Numbered from the stretch's first letter, positions 51,057 through 61,849 are shown. The stretch: 64,000 nt of DNA from Paulinella micropora (GCA_019918135.1 WBZZ01003893.1:202501-266500), one strand, 5' to 3'. The notes: a model not told the origin generated them from the sequence alone. Numbers and translations are program-made.

Positions 51057-51214
51057 TAATAATAATTATTTACAGGTAGCCTTTTTTCTTTCTTTTGTTT
51101 GTATGTATTAGTTATAAACAGGTAGCCTTAAAACTAGATAACGGCTCTTAGTGTGGTTTCTCTAGAGAAACTGCACTGAAAAAGTGTGCCGAAGTGGCCC
51201 CCTATAATACTACT
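51057..51214 (-). repeat. Polinton 2 right terminal inverted repeat
   Basis: Inverted match to 30355-30508, ending in ...ATACTACT, followed by GATATA (51215-51220), the second target-site copy. Confidence 0.92.
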
Positions 51215-51294
51215 GATATATTAATTTTTATTTTTGAAAAATCAAAACCCTAATATAACCAATTTGTTTTTGACTACTTCAAAAACAAAAGCAC

Positions 51295-54200
51295 ATGTCA
51301 AGCATAGACTACGGGGGGCAAACTTGGAACCTTGACAAGTTCGCAGAACGGCATACAATTCCAAATACGGCAAAACAAACTCTATGTAAGAAAAACCAAA
51401 CGGCAAGAGGTTTTATGACATGACAACACCAAGAGGGGCACTACCAAACCCTGAGCAGTATGTAATGCCCAACAGAAAACAAAGGGAAATAAAAGAGAGG
51501 AAAAGGGAAGAACCAAACGTCATTGACTTCAATGGATATAAATTAATACGACAAGACATGAAACACGATTTGCCAGTGGGGCAGTCATTGTATAATGTAA
51601 AAATCCATCAAAACTTTTCTCAAAAGATTAAAAAGTTTTCGTTGGAAGATATTATAAAAATAATAGGCACAATCGTGGATGATTTTAAGTCTTTATATAA
51701 TCCAAACGACGAAATACCAGTAAGGATATCGGCTATTCCAGAATCGTGGAATGTACAAACAAAAAATTCTCTTGTAAAAGTAAAAGACTTTGACTTACAA
51801 GACATATTATTATTATTATTATTATTAGAAAGACTTACAAAGAGTTTACAATCAAACGACGAAGTGTGGATGGATGAGGAAGGGGCAACAATGGAATCAA
51901 TTGATTTCAATTTTATGGGAGTAAGGATCCCAGAGGGAGGGGCTAGATTGAAAGCAATAACACAGGAGGATATTTACAAAAAGAAAGGAGTGATAACAAT
52001 CAAGAACAAAGATAACATATGTCTGGCAAGGTCTATTGTAGTTGCTAGAGCAAAGATAGAGAAACATCAAAAATATTCACAGATAAAGGATGGACGTGGA
52101 ATTCAAGACGAACTGGCAAACATTTTACACGAGGAGGCTGGTGTCATAAAAGATTTATGCGGACTTCCTGAGGTAGATGTGTGTGCCAGTCATATAAAAT
52201 ACAACATAGCAATTGTTGAATTTCCAGACAAGATAATATATAAAACTGAAATCAAAGATGAAAAGGAACAACCATAAAAACACCGAAACATACTCAAAAC
52301 CAAAACCATTACGACACCATAGTGAGCATGAAAGCATTTCTATCAAAACAAAACTTTTGCGAGCAGTGTATGAAGGGTTATGAGCATAATCATTCTTGTA
52401 TGGCGAAATGTAATATATGCCTTACGGATGGATGTAAGGGGTATAACAACATAACAAAATGGAAACAATGCAAAAAATGTAATCGTAAATTTCCGAATGA
52501 TGAATGCTTCAACAATCACAGCACAATCACTTGTGAAACAAACAACAAATGCCTTAACTGCTCTAAGACATACACAGGCGAACATAAGTGCGGTTATGAC
52601 AAATGTAAAAATTGTAAAATCTTACAACCCTTTGAGCGTAGGTGTAATATGAAACAAAAAGAAATACATAAGCCATCTGATAAATATGTATTCTTTGATT
52701 TTGAGGCAACTCAGGAGACAGGCACACATATCATTAACCATTCAGAAAGTCAGTATTTTACAGACAGCACACCCATCATACACAAACGCATAGACGAGTT
52801 TTGTAATTGGGCATTTGGCAATCAACACAAGAACTTCACATTCATAGCACATAATGCGAGGGGTTATGATTGTCAGTTTGTGCTTAAATGGTTGATAGAA
52901 AAAGACATTTCACCATTTGTCATATATCAAGAGGGTAAGATTATGATGATGGCTGTGGGTAAGATTAGGTTTATTGATAGTCTATCTTTCCTAACTATGC
53001 CCCTGTCTGATTTCCCTGAGACGTTTGGTTTAGATGAATTATAGAAAGGATTTTACCCTCACTTCTTCAATACTGAGGCAAATCAAAATTATGTAGGGGC
53101 TATACCAGACAAGGACTATTACGGCTACAACACATTTTCAAAACATAAACGACAAGAATTTCTGAAATGGTATGAAGAACAGAAGGACAAAGTGTTTGAT
53201 TTCAAAAAAGAAATGGAAGCATATTGTCATAGTGATGTGGATATATGGAGAAGGGGGTGTATGAAATTTAGAGAGAGTTTTCTAGAATTCGGCATAGACC
53301 CATTCCAATACACAACTATCGCATCTACCTGTATGGCATTATATAAAGCAATCTATATGCCGACAGATAGCATAGCAGTCATACCAACACACAGAACAGA
53401 CAAAGCAAAAACGAGCCGTATGTGCGTGGAGTGGCTATCATACAGAGAGAAGAAAGACAATACAACCATACAGCACGGATTAAATGGAAAAGAAAAAATG
53501 ATATATTTAAAAGGCGCAGGTAAGGCATACTTCGACGGATATTTAAAAGGTAATCAAAAGCACACATGCATTACAAATGATAAAGCAAAAGACAGCATTT
53601 GGATTAGCCAAAGTTAAAATGATTCCGCCGAGGGGACTAATTCACCCTGTCCTACCCTGTCAAGATAGAGGAAAGATGATGTATTATTTATGTAATAAGT
53701 GTGGAAAGGAAAACTTACAGGACAAATGTCAGCACGACGACACAGAGAGGGCACTCACAGGCACTTGGGCAATACCACTCATTTATAAAGGAATGGAAAA
53801 AGGTTATAATATCATTAAAGTTTATGAGGTGTGGCACTGGGAACAACAAACAACAACCCTATTCAAAGACTATATAAAAACCTTTCTACAAATAAAGCAA
53901 GAGGCAAGTGGCTACCCGTCAAATGTGGAAACGGAGGAACAAAAAGAAAATCACATAAAGGACTATGAGGAAAAGATGGGTATTAAGTTGGACAAAAGCA
54001 AAATAGAAAAGAATGAAGGAAGGAGGGCAGTCGCAAAACTATGTCTGAATTCTCTGTGGGGAAAGTTTGGACAACAAAGCAACAAGACACAGACGACAAT
54101 CGTCAGGAGTGAGGCAGAATTATACAAAATACTAAATGACAAAGACATAAACGAAATCTCAATTAATATGATAAATAAAGAATGCCTTGAACTATCCTAC

Positions 54201-54880
54201 AATCTACACCCCGAAAAAGTTTCAGACCCCTACAACACAAACATATGTGTGGCTTTATTCACAACAGCACACGCACAAATGAGATTGTATGATATGATGG
54301 ATAGATTGGGAGACAGGGTATTATATCATGACACAGACAGCATAATATATTCAGTTGATGAAAAACAAGGACAGACAACAATACCGACAGGCGACTTATT
54401 AGAACAATGGACAGACGAACTAATAGACAAAAAGACAAAAGTAAGCAGAAAGATAACTACATTTGTGGGCTCGGGGCCAAAGTCCTACGGCTACATACTA
54501 AACGACGGCACAACAAAAATGAAACTGAAAGGCTTTTCTATGAACTACGACACTTGCAGGAAACTAAACTTGGTAGATATGTTTAGTGTGATAAGCAATG
54601 GTCTGGGAATAAAGGACGAAGAACTATCAAAGAAAGCAAAGGAGGAATTAGAAGCATTATTGGAGACAGAAGGAGAAAAACACATAGCGAAGAATGTGGC
54701 TGAGAATGGAAATGTAGCAATACACAACCACAGCAAAATTACGAGGAACAAAAAAGACAAAACGATTACCTCCGAACATTTGAAAAAGATATTTTCATTT
54801 ACTTACACAAAAAGAGTAATACAGCCGATTAAAAAGAACCATATCTGTCTCTGCTGGTGGAGGAGGAAATTTCAATATTA
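51295..54880 (+). pseudogene. Polinton 3 protein-primed DNA polymerase region, broken
   Basis: Plus-strand frames carry the polymerase landmarks: a multi-Cys finger segment, FDFEAT, HNARGYDCQF, YCHSDVDIW, KLCLNSLWGKFG, YHDTDS and KLKGFSMNY. It is more distant from copies 1 and 2 than they are from each other (for example EQCMKGYEHNHSC against ELCLRGYMERHAC). Broken several times and not all parts of the family plan are seen. An ATT microsatellite lies at 51805-51826. Confidence 0.88.
51805..51826. repeat. ATT microsatellite in pPolB region
   Basis: Seven ATT/TTA units; on the plus frame they encode a run of Leu. Confidence 0.9.
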
Positions 54881-54903
54881 TCGCTAACTTCATAGAAGAC
54901 CAA

Positions 54904-55025
54904 TGATATTTGACAATTTCACTTCTGTCTTCGACAGATTTCTCGTTTATTGTCAAACATCGTAAACCATTAAAGTAAAAATTAAAAGCAAAAAAAAAAA
55001 AATTAATGGAAAGCGATGTATCATC
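54904..55025. repeat. MITE-like repeat family C, copy 2 (right end unclear)
   Basis: TGATATTTGACAATTTCACT then CTTCGACAG, TTGTCAAACATCGT, an A-run and GCGATGTATCATCA. It shares the left half of the family with 61840; the right end is worn. Confidence 0.6.
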
Positions 55026-55242
55026 AGAGATATTTTTTTTACCGCATCTTTGTTATTAGAATAAGGTTGTTGAATTAAATATTCAAGGTATGGTTTATCA
55101 ATCTTAGCGACATCTTCAATTTTCATTTTTTTATACTTACCATATTGAAGAAAAATGTCCGCTTCGTGCTGTGCTATCTCTTCACCAACATTAGCCTTGA
55201 TTTCGGTAATTCCTGTCTCTTTTAAATCAGTCTCCTTACCGC

Positions 55243-55539
55243 CTACGTGGGTAACATCCGCCGTAAAAGGTTGCTTGGTTCTTCGTCCAACACGTTTTCT
55301 AACGGAATAACTACTTTCACATTGTCGTCATAATGTTGATTTTGTCTGTGTTGATTTTGTCTATGTTGATTTTGTTTAAAATCAACATTATCAACATTAT
55401 CAACATTCAGCTTGTATTGCTCATAGAAAGATGCAATGTCAGGTTTAGTCCATTTAATTGTTGGCTTTTTAATTTCGCTGTCAAGGTTCCATTTTTCAAT
55501 TTCGTTTAAGTAGTCCTGTTTGGTGTTCAGGTCAGTCAT
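55243..55539 (-). CDS. Polinton 3 second GKYKGK-type gene (N-terminal part)
   Basis: Minus strand; MTDLNTKQDYLNEIEKWNLD and PTIKWTKPDIASFYEQYK match the N-terminus of the 35573 gene. It contains an internal tandem run of HRQNQ and NVDNVD. It reads on the strand opposite to its Polinton 2 counterpart. ATATATATCA abuts the ATG. Confidence 0.6.
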   Translation of the reverse strand: MTDLNTKQDYLNEIEKWNLDSEIKKPTIKWTKPDIASFYEQYKLNVDNVDNVDFKQNQHRQNQHRQNQHYDDNVKVVIPLENVLDEEPSNLLRRMLPT

Positions 55540-55567
55540 TGATATATATAATATAAATATTAATTTT

Positions 55568-55855
55568 TTATAAATATTTTTTTACTTCACTTTTAATGTC
55601 TGTAAATTTCTCAAACCACGGCTGTTTCATAACCCATTCAAGATATGGCTTATCAATAAGCGCGATATCTTGAACCTTCTTCCCGCGATACTTACCACAT
55701 GGAAAAATATCCCTTGGCTTGCCTGCCCGTGCATTTTCAATCATTTGGATTTCGTCAGTAATTATCTTTTTAACATCGGTAAGAGAAAATGTTTCATTTT
55801 TTGTTTCAATTGAAAGTTTTTCAAATTTTTCACATAGTCTGGTGAGGGTGGTCAT
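55568..55855 (-). CDS. Polinton 3 small GKYKGK protein
   Basis: 95 residues, open: MTTLTRLCEKFEKLSIETKN, then FPCGKYRGKKVQDIALIDKPYLEWVMKQPWF. About 75% identical by eye to 35255, but on the minus strand. CTATATAGACCA abuts the ATG exactly as in Polinton 2, so promoter and gene moved together. Confidence 0.68.
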   Translation of the reverse strand: MTTLTRLCEKFEKLSIETKNETFSLTDVKKIITDEIQMIENARAGKPRDIFPCGKYRGKKVQDIALIDKPYLEWVMKQPWFEKFTDIKSEVKKYL

Positions 55856-55859
55856 TGGT

Positions 55860-57080
55860 CTATATAGACTGGTAAAACGATTTTATTGAAAAAAAATTAA
55901 TTACCTTTTTACTTTTGCGTTTAAAATCCGTAAGGCTGTGTAGAGATAACTTCTGTGTAAAAGTTAATACATCACTCGGCGATAGGTATATATCATAACT
56001 TCTAAGATTGATTTGTTGAGTTGAAGCACTATTTACATATAGTTTAAACATTGTTGTTCCGTTTGCGATAGCACTCGCCTTTGTGTCAGTATCTACAATT
56101 GAATACTTAGAATCAACATCTGCAAAACCTGCTCCAGTTAGTGTTCCATTTAATACCATTCTGACAACATTCGACTTAGTATCTTCATTTGTAATACTTA
56201 TCAAAGTTGGATAAACATTTGAATAATTTGTCAAATTAGCAACGCCCGCATCAAATACCGCTTTGTTTCTTATACTAATAATAGGACTTTCAGTGATGTT
56301 TGATGCTTTACTTCCTTCCACTTCGTTTGTTATGCTGGTATTAATAGTATTTGACCCCTCAATGAATAAACTGGCACTCGCTGTTTTAAGAGTTTGTATT
56401 CCAGTCGCTGCATCATTTTTCATTACTGCTGTAAAGGGTATTGTCGTATTTCGCAGACTTACACCAGTATTAGCATTCGCATAGTCAATCATATGAACTA
56501 ATTGAAATAATCCTGTTATGGGATTTTCAATATAAAACTTGATAGCACCAAACCCAAGATACTGAAATTGAATTTGAAATACATTTCCTCTGCTCCAAAC
56601 TACTTCTGGCATAGCCGAAGCTCCATCGGACGGGTCATCCCAGTCTGCTTGGTCAATATAATCTACGACACCTCCTTTACAATGCGCAATATTCATTCCT
56701 GCTCTATTTTTGTAGAAATAAAATCCATCAACGAGTTCATTTCCTATTCCAATATATGAATAGTAATCTTTTGTATCATCCGTCGTCCATATAGCAGTAA
56801 AGCGGGCGAGGACACCCGTTCCAGTTCTATATTTTATTTTCCTTTTTTAATGTTGCCATATTATTCAAAAATGACACAGATGATTTTGTTTCTGTTTTTG
56901 TCAATATCCTAGCATTAATTGTATATGGAAAGGTTTCCTGTAAAACTGGTGTTAATTGACCTACTACTGCTTCGCCAAAAGCGGTTTTTGAATTATTTGT
57001 TTAAATATCACCATCATATCCAACTTTGACATGTATAAATTCTCCGTCCGGATTTTCTGCGATTAAGTTTCTCTGGTAAT
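55860..57080 (-). pseudogene. Polinton 3 structural-looking protein region, broken
   Basis: Frames match the 415-417 aa protein: QIQFQYLGFGAIKFYIENP, ANANTGVSLRNTTIPF, NYSNVYPTLISITNEDTK, and upstream the NMKTAFGE-type region. Broken a few times. Confidence 0.65.
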
Positions 57081-57087
57081 TTTTTAT

Positions 57088-57364
57088 TGATATTTGAGAA
57101 TTGCGATTCTATCTGTCTTCGACAGATTTCTCTCTTATTCTCAAACGTCGTTTTCCTATATTATACGAGAAAAAAATATTTAATCTATTAATTTTTTTAG
57201 AATTGCGTGTCGTGCTGTCGCACTATCACTTATTCTAATTTTTTTTCTTTTTTTGTTTTTCACGATTTTTATCAATATCTCAAACATGTTTGAAATTAGC
57301 GAGAATGAGCGTTAATTTTCATTTAAAATTCAACATTGAATGAAAGTGTAGTTGATAAATATCA
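57088..57364. repeat. MITE-like repeat family C, copy 3 (composite)
   Basis: 277 bp from TGATATTTGAGAATTGCGAT to GTTGATAAATATCA. It contains two left-half-like segments (CTTCGACAG with TTATTCTCAAACGTCG, then TTAGAATTGCGTGTCGTGCT), suggesting one copy inserted in another. It lies in the gap between the structural-protein and capsid regions. Confidence 0.75.
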
Positions 57365-58640
57365 ACTCATCAAAATTTCAACTCCCTTAACGAGCACACT
57401 ACGTTGAAGAATGGCGAATGTGTAATGGTTAAGATTAGTTATGCCAACACCACTCGCATTATTACTTGTAGTTTAAACGAATTCACATCGCCTCTCAGTG
57501 TCTAGGCTTAAACCGCTCACCTCATAGCCGTCTGTGTCCTTATCGCACAGCGGGCGGTTGTTGTCCCAAGTATCTACGTGGAACCAGTTGTAATGATAAA
57601 CATCGCTGTTTAGGATAGCACTTCCTTTCAACTTATCCTTCAAAATCATATAGTCTTCATTCTCAGAAGTGTCAATGTCAAATTGTTGAAGACGAGAGCC
57701 GTCAAGGGTTGTATAATAAGAAATAATTTTAGCATCCGCCCTGTTGTCATTATCAAAAGAAGTATTAGCACTCTCAGTGAAATGAAAGGCGGAAGTATAA
57801 ATACGACGAATTCTTTTACCCTGCGAGCGGTTCATCTTAATAACATAGTTCTGTTGGTTTGTTTGAAGACTTTGCTTCCAAGCAATAGGATACTTAATTT
57901 TAAATGGAAAGCCTTCACCCGCAATCTTTTGCTGGACACCGAGGATGACATTCGGGTCAGTCTCAACAGCGAGAAATAGATTTAGGTTAGATACGATAGC
58001 ACCAGCGGTAGTAGCGGCAGCACCAGTGGAAATAGAACTAGCATCAGTGCCATAGAATGAAGAGCGGTTGGTTTCAGCCCACACAATCCGCATATCCAAA
58101 ATTTCATTAAATCCAATAGTCTTATCCAGTTCAAAAATAGTGCCAAACAGCATACTCAAAGGAAACTTAACATTAATAACAGGGGTGGCGCCATTGGCAG
58201 TTCCACCTTCAAAATAATTAGCCTCCTCAGAAGGAACATTAACCAAACCATAATTTCCAGCAGTGCTATCAGCGAGAGCGGTATCATCATAACGGCGGGC
58301 ATTAAAAAGTGGCACTTTGTAATATCCTTGAACTCCAGCGACCAATCCAGCAGTATTGCATGCAGCAGTAATTGCCGCTCTTTCCGCTACGGTTCCAATT
58401 TCAACTTTTCCAGCATTACACTTTTGAACCATAGCACCGCTACCCACACCAGCACCATGATTTTCAAGTGCCATAAATTTTTCATACTTAATTTCTGGTT
58501 TCTATATAACCTTTGTGTAGTTTCCCACATGTTGAAGATTGCACAAATACTGCCCGCTTCTGCTTCGCAATTCAATAGTTTTAATCATAGACAGGCAATC
58601 CATATAGATACGATTGTAGCGACCGCCAGCACTTATACTC
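57365..58640 (-). pseudogene. Polinton 3 major capsid protein region, broken
   Basis: Frames match the capsid plan: LENHGAGVGSGAMVQKCN, VNVKFPLSMLFGTIFELDKTIGFNEIL, NLNLFLAVETDPNV, RIRRIYTSAFHFTE and WFHVDTWDNNRPL. Clearly more distant from copies 1 and 2 than they are from each other. Broken; the visible part starts well inside the family plan. Confidence 0.75.
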
Positions 58641-58642
58641 CA

Positions 58643-58787
58643 TGATATTTAGAATTGCGCTTCGTGCTCCGCACTCTCGCTTATTCTAAACATCGTTTTT
58701 TCTTTATTGAAAAAATAAATCGGTTTTCGATGTTTATCAACAAACGAGAATGAGCAAAGCGAATGAGAGTGAAGTTGATAAATATCA
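58643..58787. repeat. MITE-like repeat family C, copy 4
   Basis: 145 bp, TGATATTTAGAATTGCGCTT to AGTTGATAAATATCA, with inner AAACATCG/CGATGTTT arms and GCTCCGCACTCTCGC. It lies exactly between the capsid and protease regions. Confidence 0.8.
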
Positions 58788-58944
58788 TTTACAAATAGGT
58801 GTCAAAACCATACCCATTCTGTGCTTTTAATTTTTCCGCTTCTTCTTCTTTTAAGTCTGTATAGCCACTGGCAAATTTAAATCGCACTCCTTCAGCCCGC
58901 TCCATTAAAAAACGCATAGCAAACCATCCACATGTGTCTGAAGT

Positions 58945-59007
58945 ATCATCATCATCATCATCATCATCATCAACAACAACAACATCAACATCAACAACAG
59001 CAGCAGA
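58945..59007. repeat. CAT/CAA microsatellite
   Basis: About nine ATC units followed by CAA/CATCAA/CAG units within the protease region. Confidence 0.9.
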
Positions 59008-59067
59008 ACGCCAAGAGCAACGGATAGCACGAAAATGGCTATACATTTGCACAAAAAAGCAACAAGT

Positions 59068-59115
59068 ACAGACAGACAGACAGACAGAGCAGAGAGAGAG
59101 AGAGAGAGAGAGAGT
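59068..59115. repeat. GACA and GA microsatellites
   Basis: (GACA)n followed by (GA)n within the protease region, about 120 bp from the CAT repeat. Confidence 0.9.
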
Positions 59116-59477
59116 CACTCTGCTCTTTTACCTTATTTACTTTCATTAATAAATAACTATCGGGGTGGCTTTTATCTATTAGTTGTTTCATTTGTTGTTG
59201 AAAGTCTTCCGTCGGCTCGTAAAGTGCTAAAGGGTCATACACTTCAACAATCCTGTCTTTATCTAGACTTATCCATACTGCCATCCAGTGCTGTCCTTTT
59301 TTGTTGCTAGGGTCGGTATTCATAATAAATCCGTATCGCTTTCTGCTTCCTGGCTTCAACTTGTAGATTTCATCACTCGCTATCGCTCCGAGATACCATC
59401 CATACTTTTCATTATGTCATCTATTTCATTAGTCATTAGTCCCCGTCCCTCTCCCTCTTGCTGTGGCTGTGGCTCCT

Positions 59478-59607
59478 CTGGCTCTGGTTGCTGTGGCTCT
59501 GGTTGCTCTGGCTCTGGTTGCTGTGGCTCTGGTTGCTCTGGCTCTGGTTGCTGTGGCTCTGGTTGCTCTGGCTCTGGTTGCTCTGGCTCTGGTTGCTGTG
59601 GCTCCGC
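59478..59607. repeat. 15-bp minisatellite, about nine units
   Basis: Alternating CTCTGGCTCTGGTTG and CTGTGGCTCTGGTTG units. On the minus strand they encode (QPEPE/QPEPQ)n, the counterpart of the Pro/Gln stretch in other copies. Expanded here. Confidence 0.9.
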
Positions 59608-60639
59608 AGAACTTGTGCTCGGGGGTGGTGCTACATACGTCGGTTGTGTCTCCGCTGGTTGTATTTGTCATTTCAAATATAAGTTGTTTAGCATCCGAAG
59701 TTTCAAAACGTGGCGGGTCTATTGGCGATAGAGTGCTATTTACAGGAGTTTTTTTTCTTCCTTCTTTTTGCTTTCATTTTTAGCAATCATTTTTGTTGTA
59801 AATCGTTCTAGTTTATCCCATCCATCTTCTGCCGATGATATGTTTTCAGTGATTTTTTGTGTGTATAACCATCTCTTTAAACTAGTGGCGTAGTCGTTTG
59901 AACCTTTGTTTTTTATGATAGGGATATTAATGCCTGCTTTTTTAAGGTGATTTATTATTGTATAATTTTTCATTTTTTGACACGTTTTTTTCTCGTTTTC
60001 TCAGAGAACATTTCATCAATAATTCTTCGTCTCTTTTCTTCTTCCAAATCTTTTTCTTGTTTATTTACTTTGTCAGTTATATCAGTTATTTTTGGGGAAG
60101 ATGTAGTTGCGGTTTTCTTTGGTTTATTTATAATTGAAGGGGGATTCGGTTTCGCTATAATCGGCTGGGCAACTGGAGCCGTCAATAATCCCTGTCTATG
60201 TAGTCGTTCAGCATTTAGTTCCTTAATAAGTCTTTGTTCCTTCTTCTGTTCCCTATCCTTTTCTTCCTGTCTTTCCTTAATCTCCGCCAGTTCTCTTTTA
60301 TATTCCCTGTCCTAAATTTATATATTGTCTTTCCTTAGCATCGGCTATGTCTTTTCTTTCTTGCCTCTTCTTCTCCTCTTCTAAATCCTCCCTTGCTGTC
60401 TTTTCCTTTTTTTCTCTATGGCTTCAATACCTTCATACTTTTCCTTTCTGAGTTTGTCTAAGTGGTCTTGAATTGCTGTTCTTGTATTCTGCTCAATCTC
60501 AGAAAGGCTCTGGACTTTTCTTAAGTCTTCCTTCTTTGTTTTTTTCTTTGCTTTTGGAGTATCGCCACGCTCGCGTGGCTTATTTGGTCTGCTTAAGTAT
60601 TTCATAAAAAGTTTAACAATTTGAAGTGTGCTCATATCA

Positions 60640-61193
60640 TTTGTTACGGACTTGTCTCTTAATCCACTTCCTAAATCGTCCAAAACAAAAACAACCTCTG
60701 GCGAAATATACTTGCTCGGTCGTTCTTTTGGTGCCTCCTTTATCTGTTTCTTTTCTTTTCAAAAGTATAAAAATTGTGGTTTTTCCATCGGTTCTTTATC
60801 ATCCTGTTTAATTTCACCTTCTTGTTGTTCGTTATCTCCAGCATGCTGGAGATTTCTGTCAAGTTTGTCTAACTCATAATCAATGACATTTACACCATCT
60901 GATTTAAGAAAGGTATGTACCGCCATTTGGTTTCCCCTGTTCTTAAAGTGCTTTACCATTGCTTTATAAATGTAGTCCTTGTGTATTGTTGAAGCAATAA
61001 TGACAATACTGGTTTTTCTGTCTGTAGTTCGTTTCAGTATTTCAAAGAGTGCTGTTGTTTTTCCACTTTTCTTACGGGCGAGTAGAAATATATTGGCATA
61101 GTGCTCATTAAATAATTTATAATCTTTCGCCTGTTTATTACCTTCACCCTCTTGTTTTACTGGCTCCACCTTGATGCTATTAATCTTCTCCAT
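60640..61193 (-). pseudogene. Polinton 3 packaging ATPase region, partial
   Basis: MEKINSIKVEPVKQ, Walker A ARKKSGKTT and the Walker B-type VFVLDDLGSGLRDKS are visible. GAATATAGG abuts the start codon. Broken, and the family plan is not fully represented. Confidence 0.8.
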
Positions 61194-61201
61194 CCTATAT
61201 T

Positions 61202-61558
61202 CTACCCTAAGAATTCCAAACACACAACAATTCTTTCCGCTAAATTTCCTGTATCAATATTTCCGCTGTCAGTTTCAAGGACTTTGAATATATATTGTCC
61301 GTCTGACCATCCAACAACACCCAAATTATAACTGAGGTTTGAAATGTTTGCTATATTACTATCCGCAAATGGGCCAATAATTCCAATTCTGTCCATATAA
61401 AGAATTCTGGTTTTGGTTTCCGTCTGGTCTTTATAGTAGTGAATAAATTTTACATTCATTTTAGTTGGTGTGAATGACATCTGAATGTTCTTGTTAAATG
61501 ATTTACCCACAAAATCATTACTCAGAAAAATAATCTTTTGGTATTTGTGCTCCGACAT
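61202..61558 (-). CDS. Polinton 3 118 aa conserved protein, unknown
   Basis: Open; MSEHKYQKIIFLSNDFVG, KFIHYYKDQTETKTRIL, NISNLSYNLGVVGW and AERIVVCLEFLG. Counterpart of the 21116 and 43064 genes. TATTATATAGT abuts the ATG. Confidence 0.65.
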   Translation of the reverse strand: MSEHKYQKIIFLSNDFVGKSFNKNIQMSFTPTKMNVKFIHYYKDQTETKTRILYMDRIGIIGPFADSNIANISNLSYNLGVVGWSDGQYIFKVLETDSGNIDTGNLAERIVVCLEFLG

Positions 61559-61603
61559 ACTATATAATATACATAGATTTAAAAAAATCTTTGATATAAA
61601 AAA

Positions 61604-61849
61604 ATGATTTTAATATTTTTGTTTGTGTGCTCGGCTAATTCGCGGACTGCCTGCGACTTTTATAGCAGAGTAAATCAAACAAAGCGAGATGCGTGTGCTT
61701 ATTGTATTCAGAAAGGAATAGAAACTAAATTTAAATGATCTTATAAACCAATGAGCGACTGGTGTGTGAGTTTTGATGAAGCCCTGCCGTTAATCTGTGC
61801 CGGCGATAGTTCTTGGTATAAAATACATTTATACGAATGTGATATTTGA
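61604..61849 (+). pseudogene. Polinton 3 small Cys-rich secreted-type gene, broken
   Basis: Plus-strand hydrophobic start MILIFLFVCSANSRTACDFY, then DACAYCIQKGIETKF and SDWCVSFDEALPLICAGDSSW, colinear with the 21477 gene. A family C repeat begins at its 3' end, at 61840. Confidence 0.55.

Larger units (their letters stand above)
30355..51214 (+). mobile_element. Polinton 2, broken, nested in Polinton 3
   Basis: A 20.9-kb element with terminal inverted repeats of about 155 bp (tips AGTAGTATAGGGGGCC) and a perfect 6-bp flanking duplication GATATA (30349-30354 and 51215-51220). It has the same gene plan as Polinton 1, with two GKYKGK-type genes and no lipase, and its last gene on the other strand. 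It is broken about a dozen times, mainly in capsid, protease, fibre and integrase regions, while polymerase-adjacent small genes, the 415 aa protein, ATPase and 119 aa genes remain open. Intermediate age. Confidence 0.93.
58788..60620 (-). pseudogene. Polinton 3 Ulp1-like protease region, broken
   Basis: Frames match the protease: TCGWFAMRFLMERA, FKFASGYTDLKEEEAEKL, QHWMAVWISL, YDPLALYEPTEDF, plus the upstream coiled-coil and STLQIVKLFMKYL parts. A Gln/Pro/Glu minisatellite and two microsatellites lie within. Broken several times. Confidence 0.7.

Noticed and set aside
59429-59783. Repetitive frames on both strands (LWLLW, ALVAV, RATRA) at the minisatellite
   Set aside because: A 15-bp repeat keeps all frames open; only the (QPEPE)n frame matches the protease linker of the other copies.
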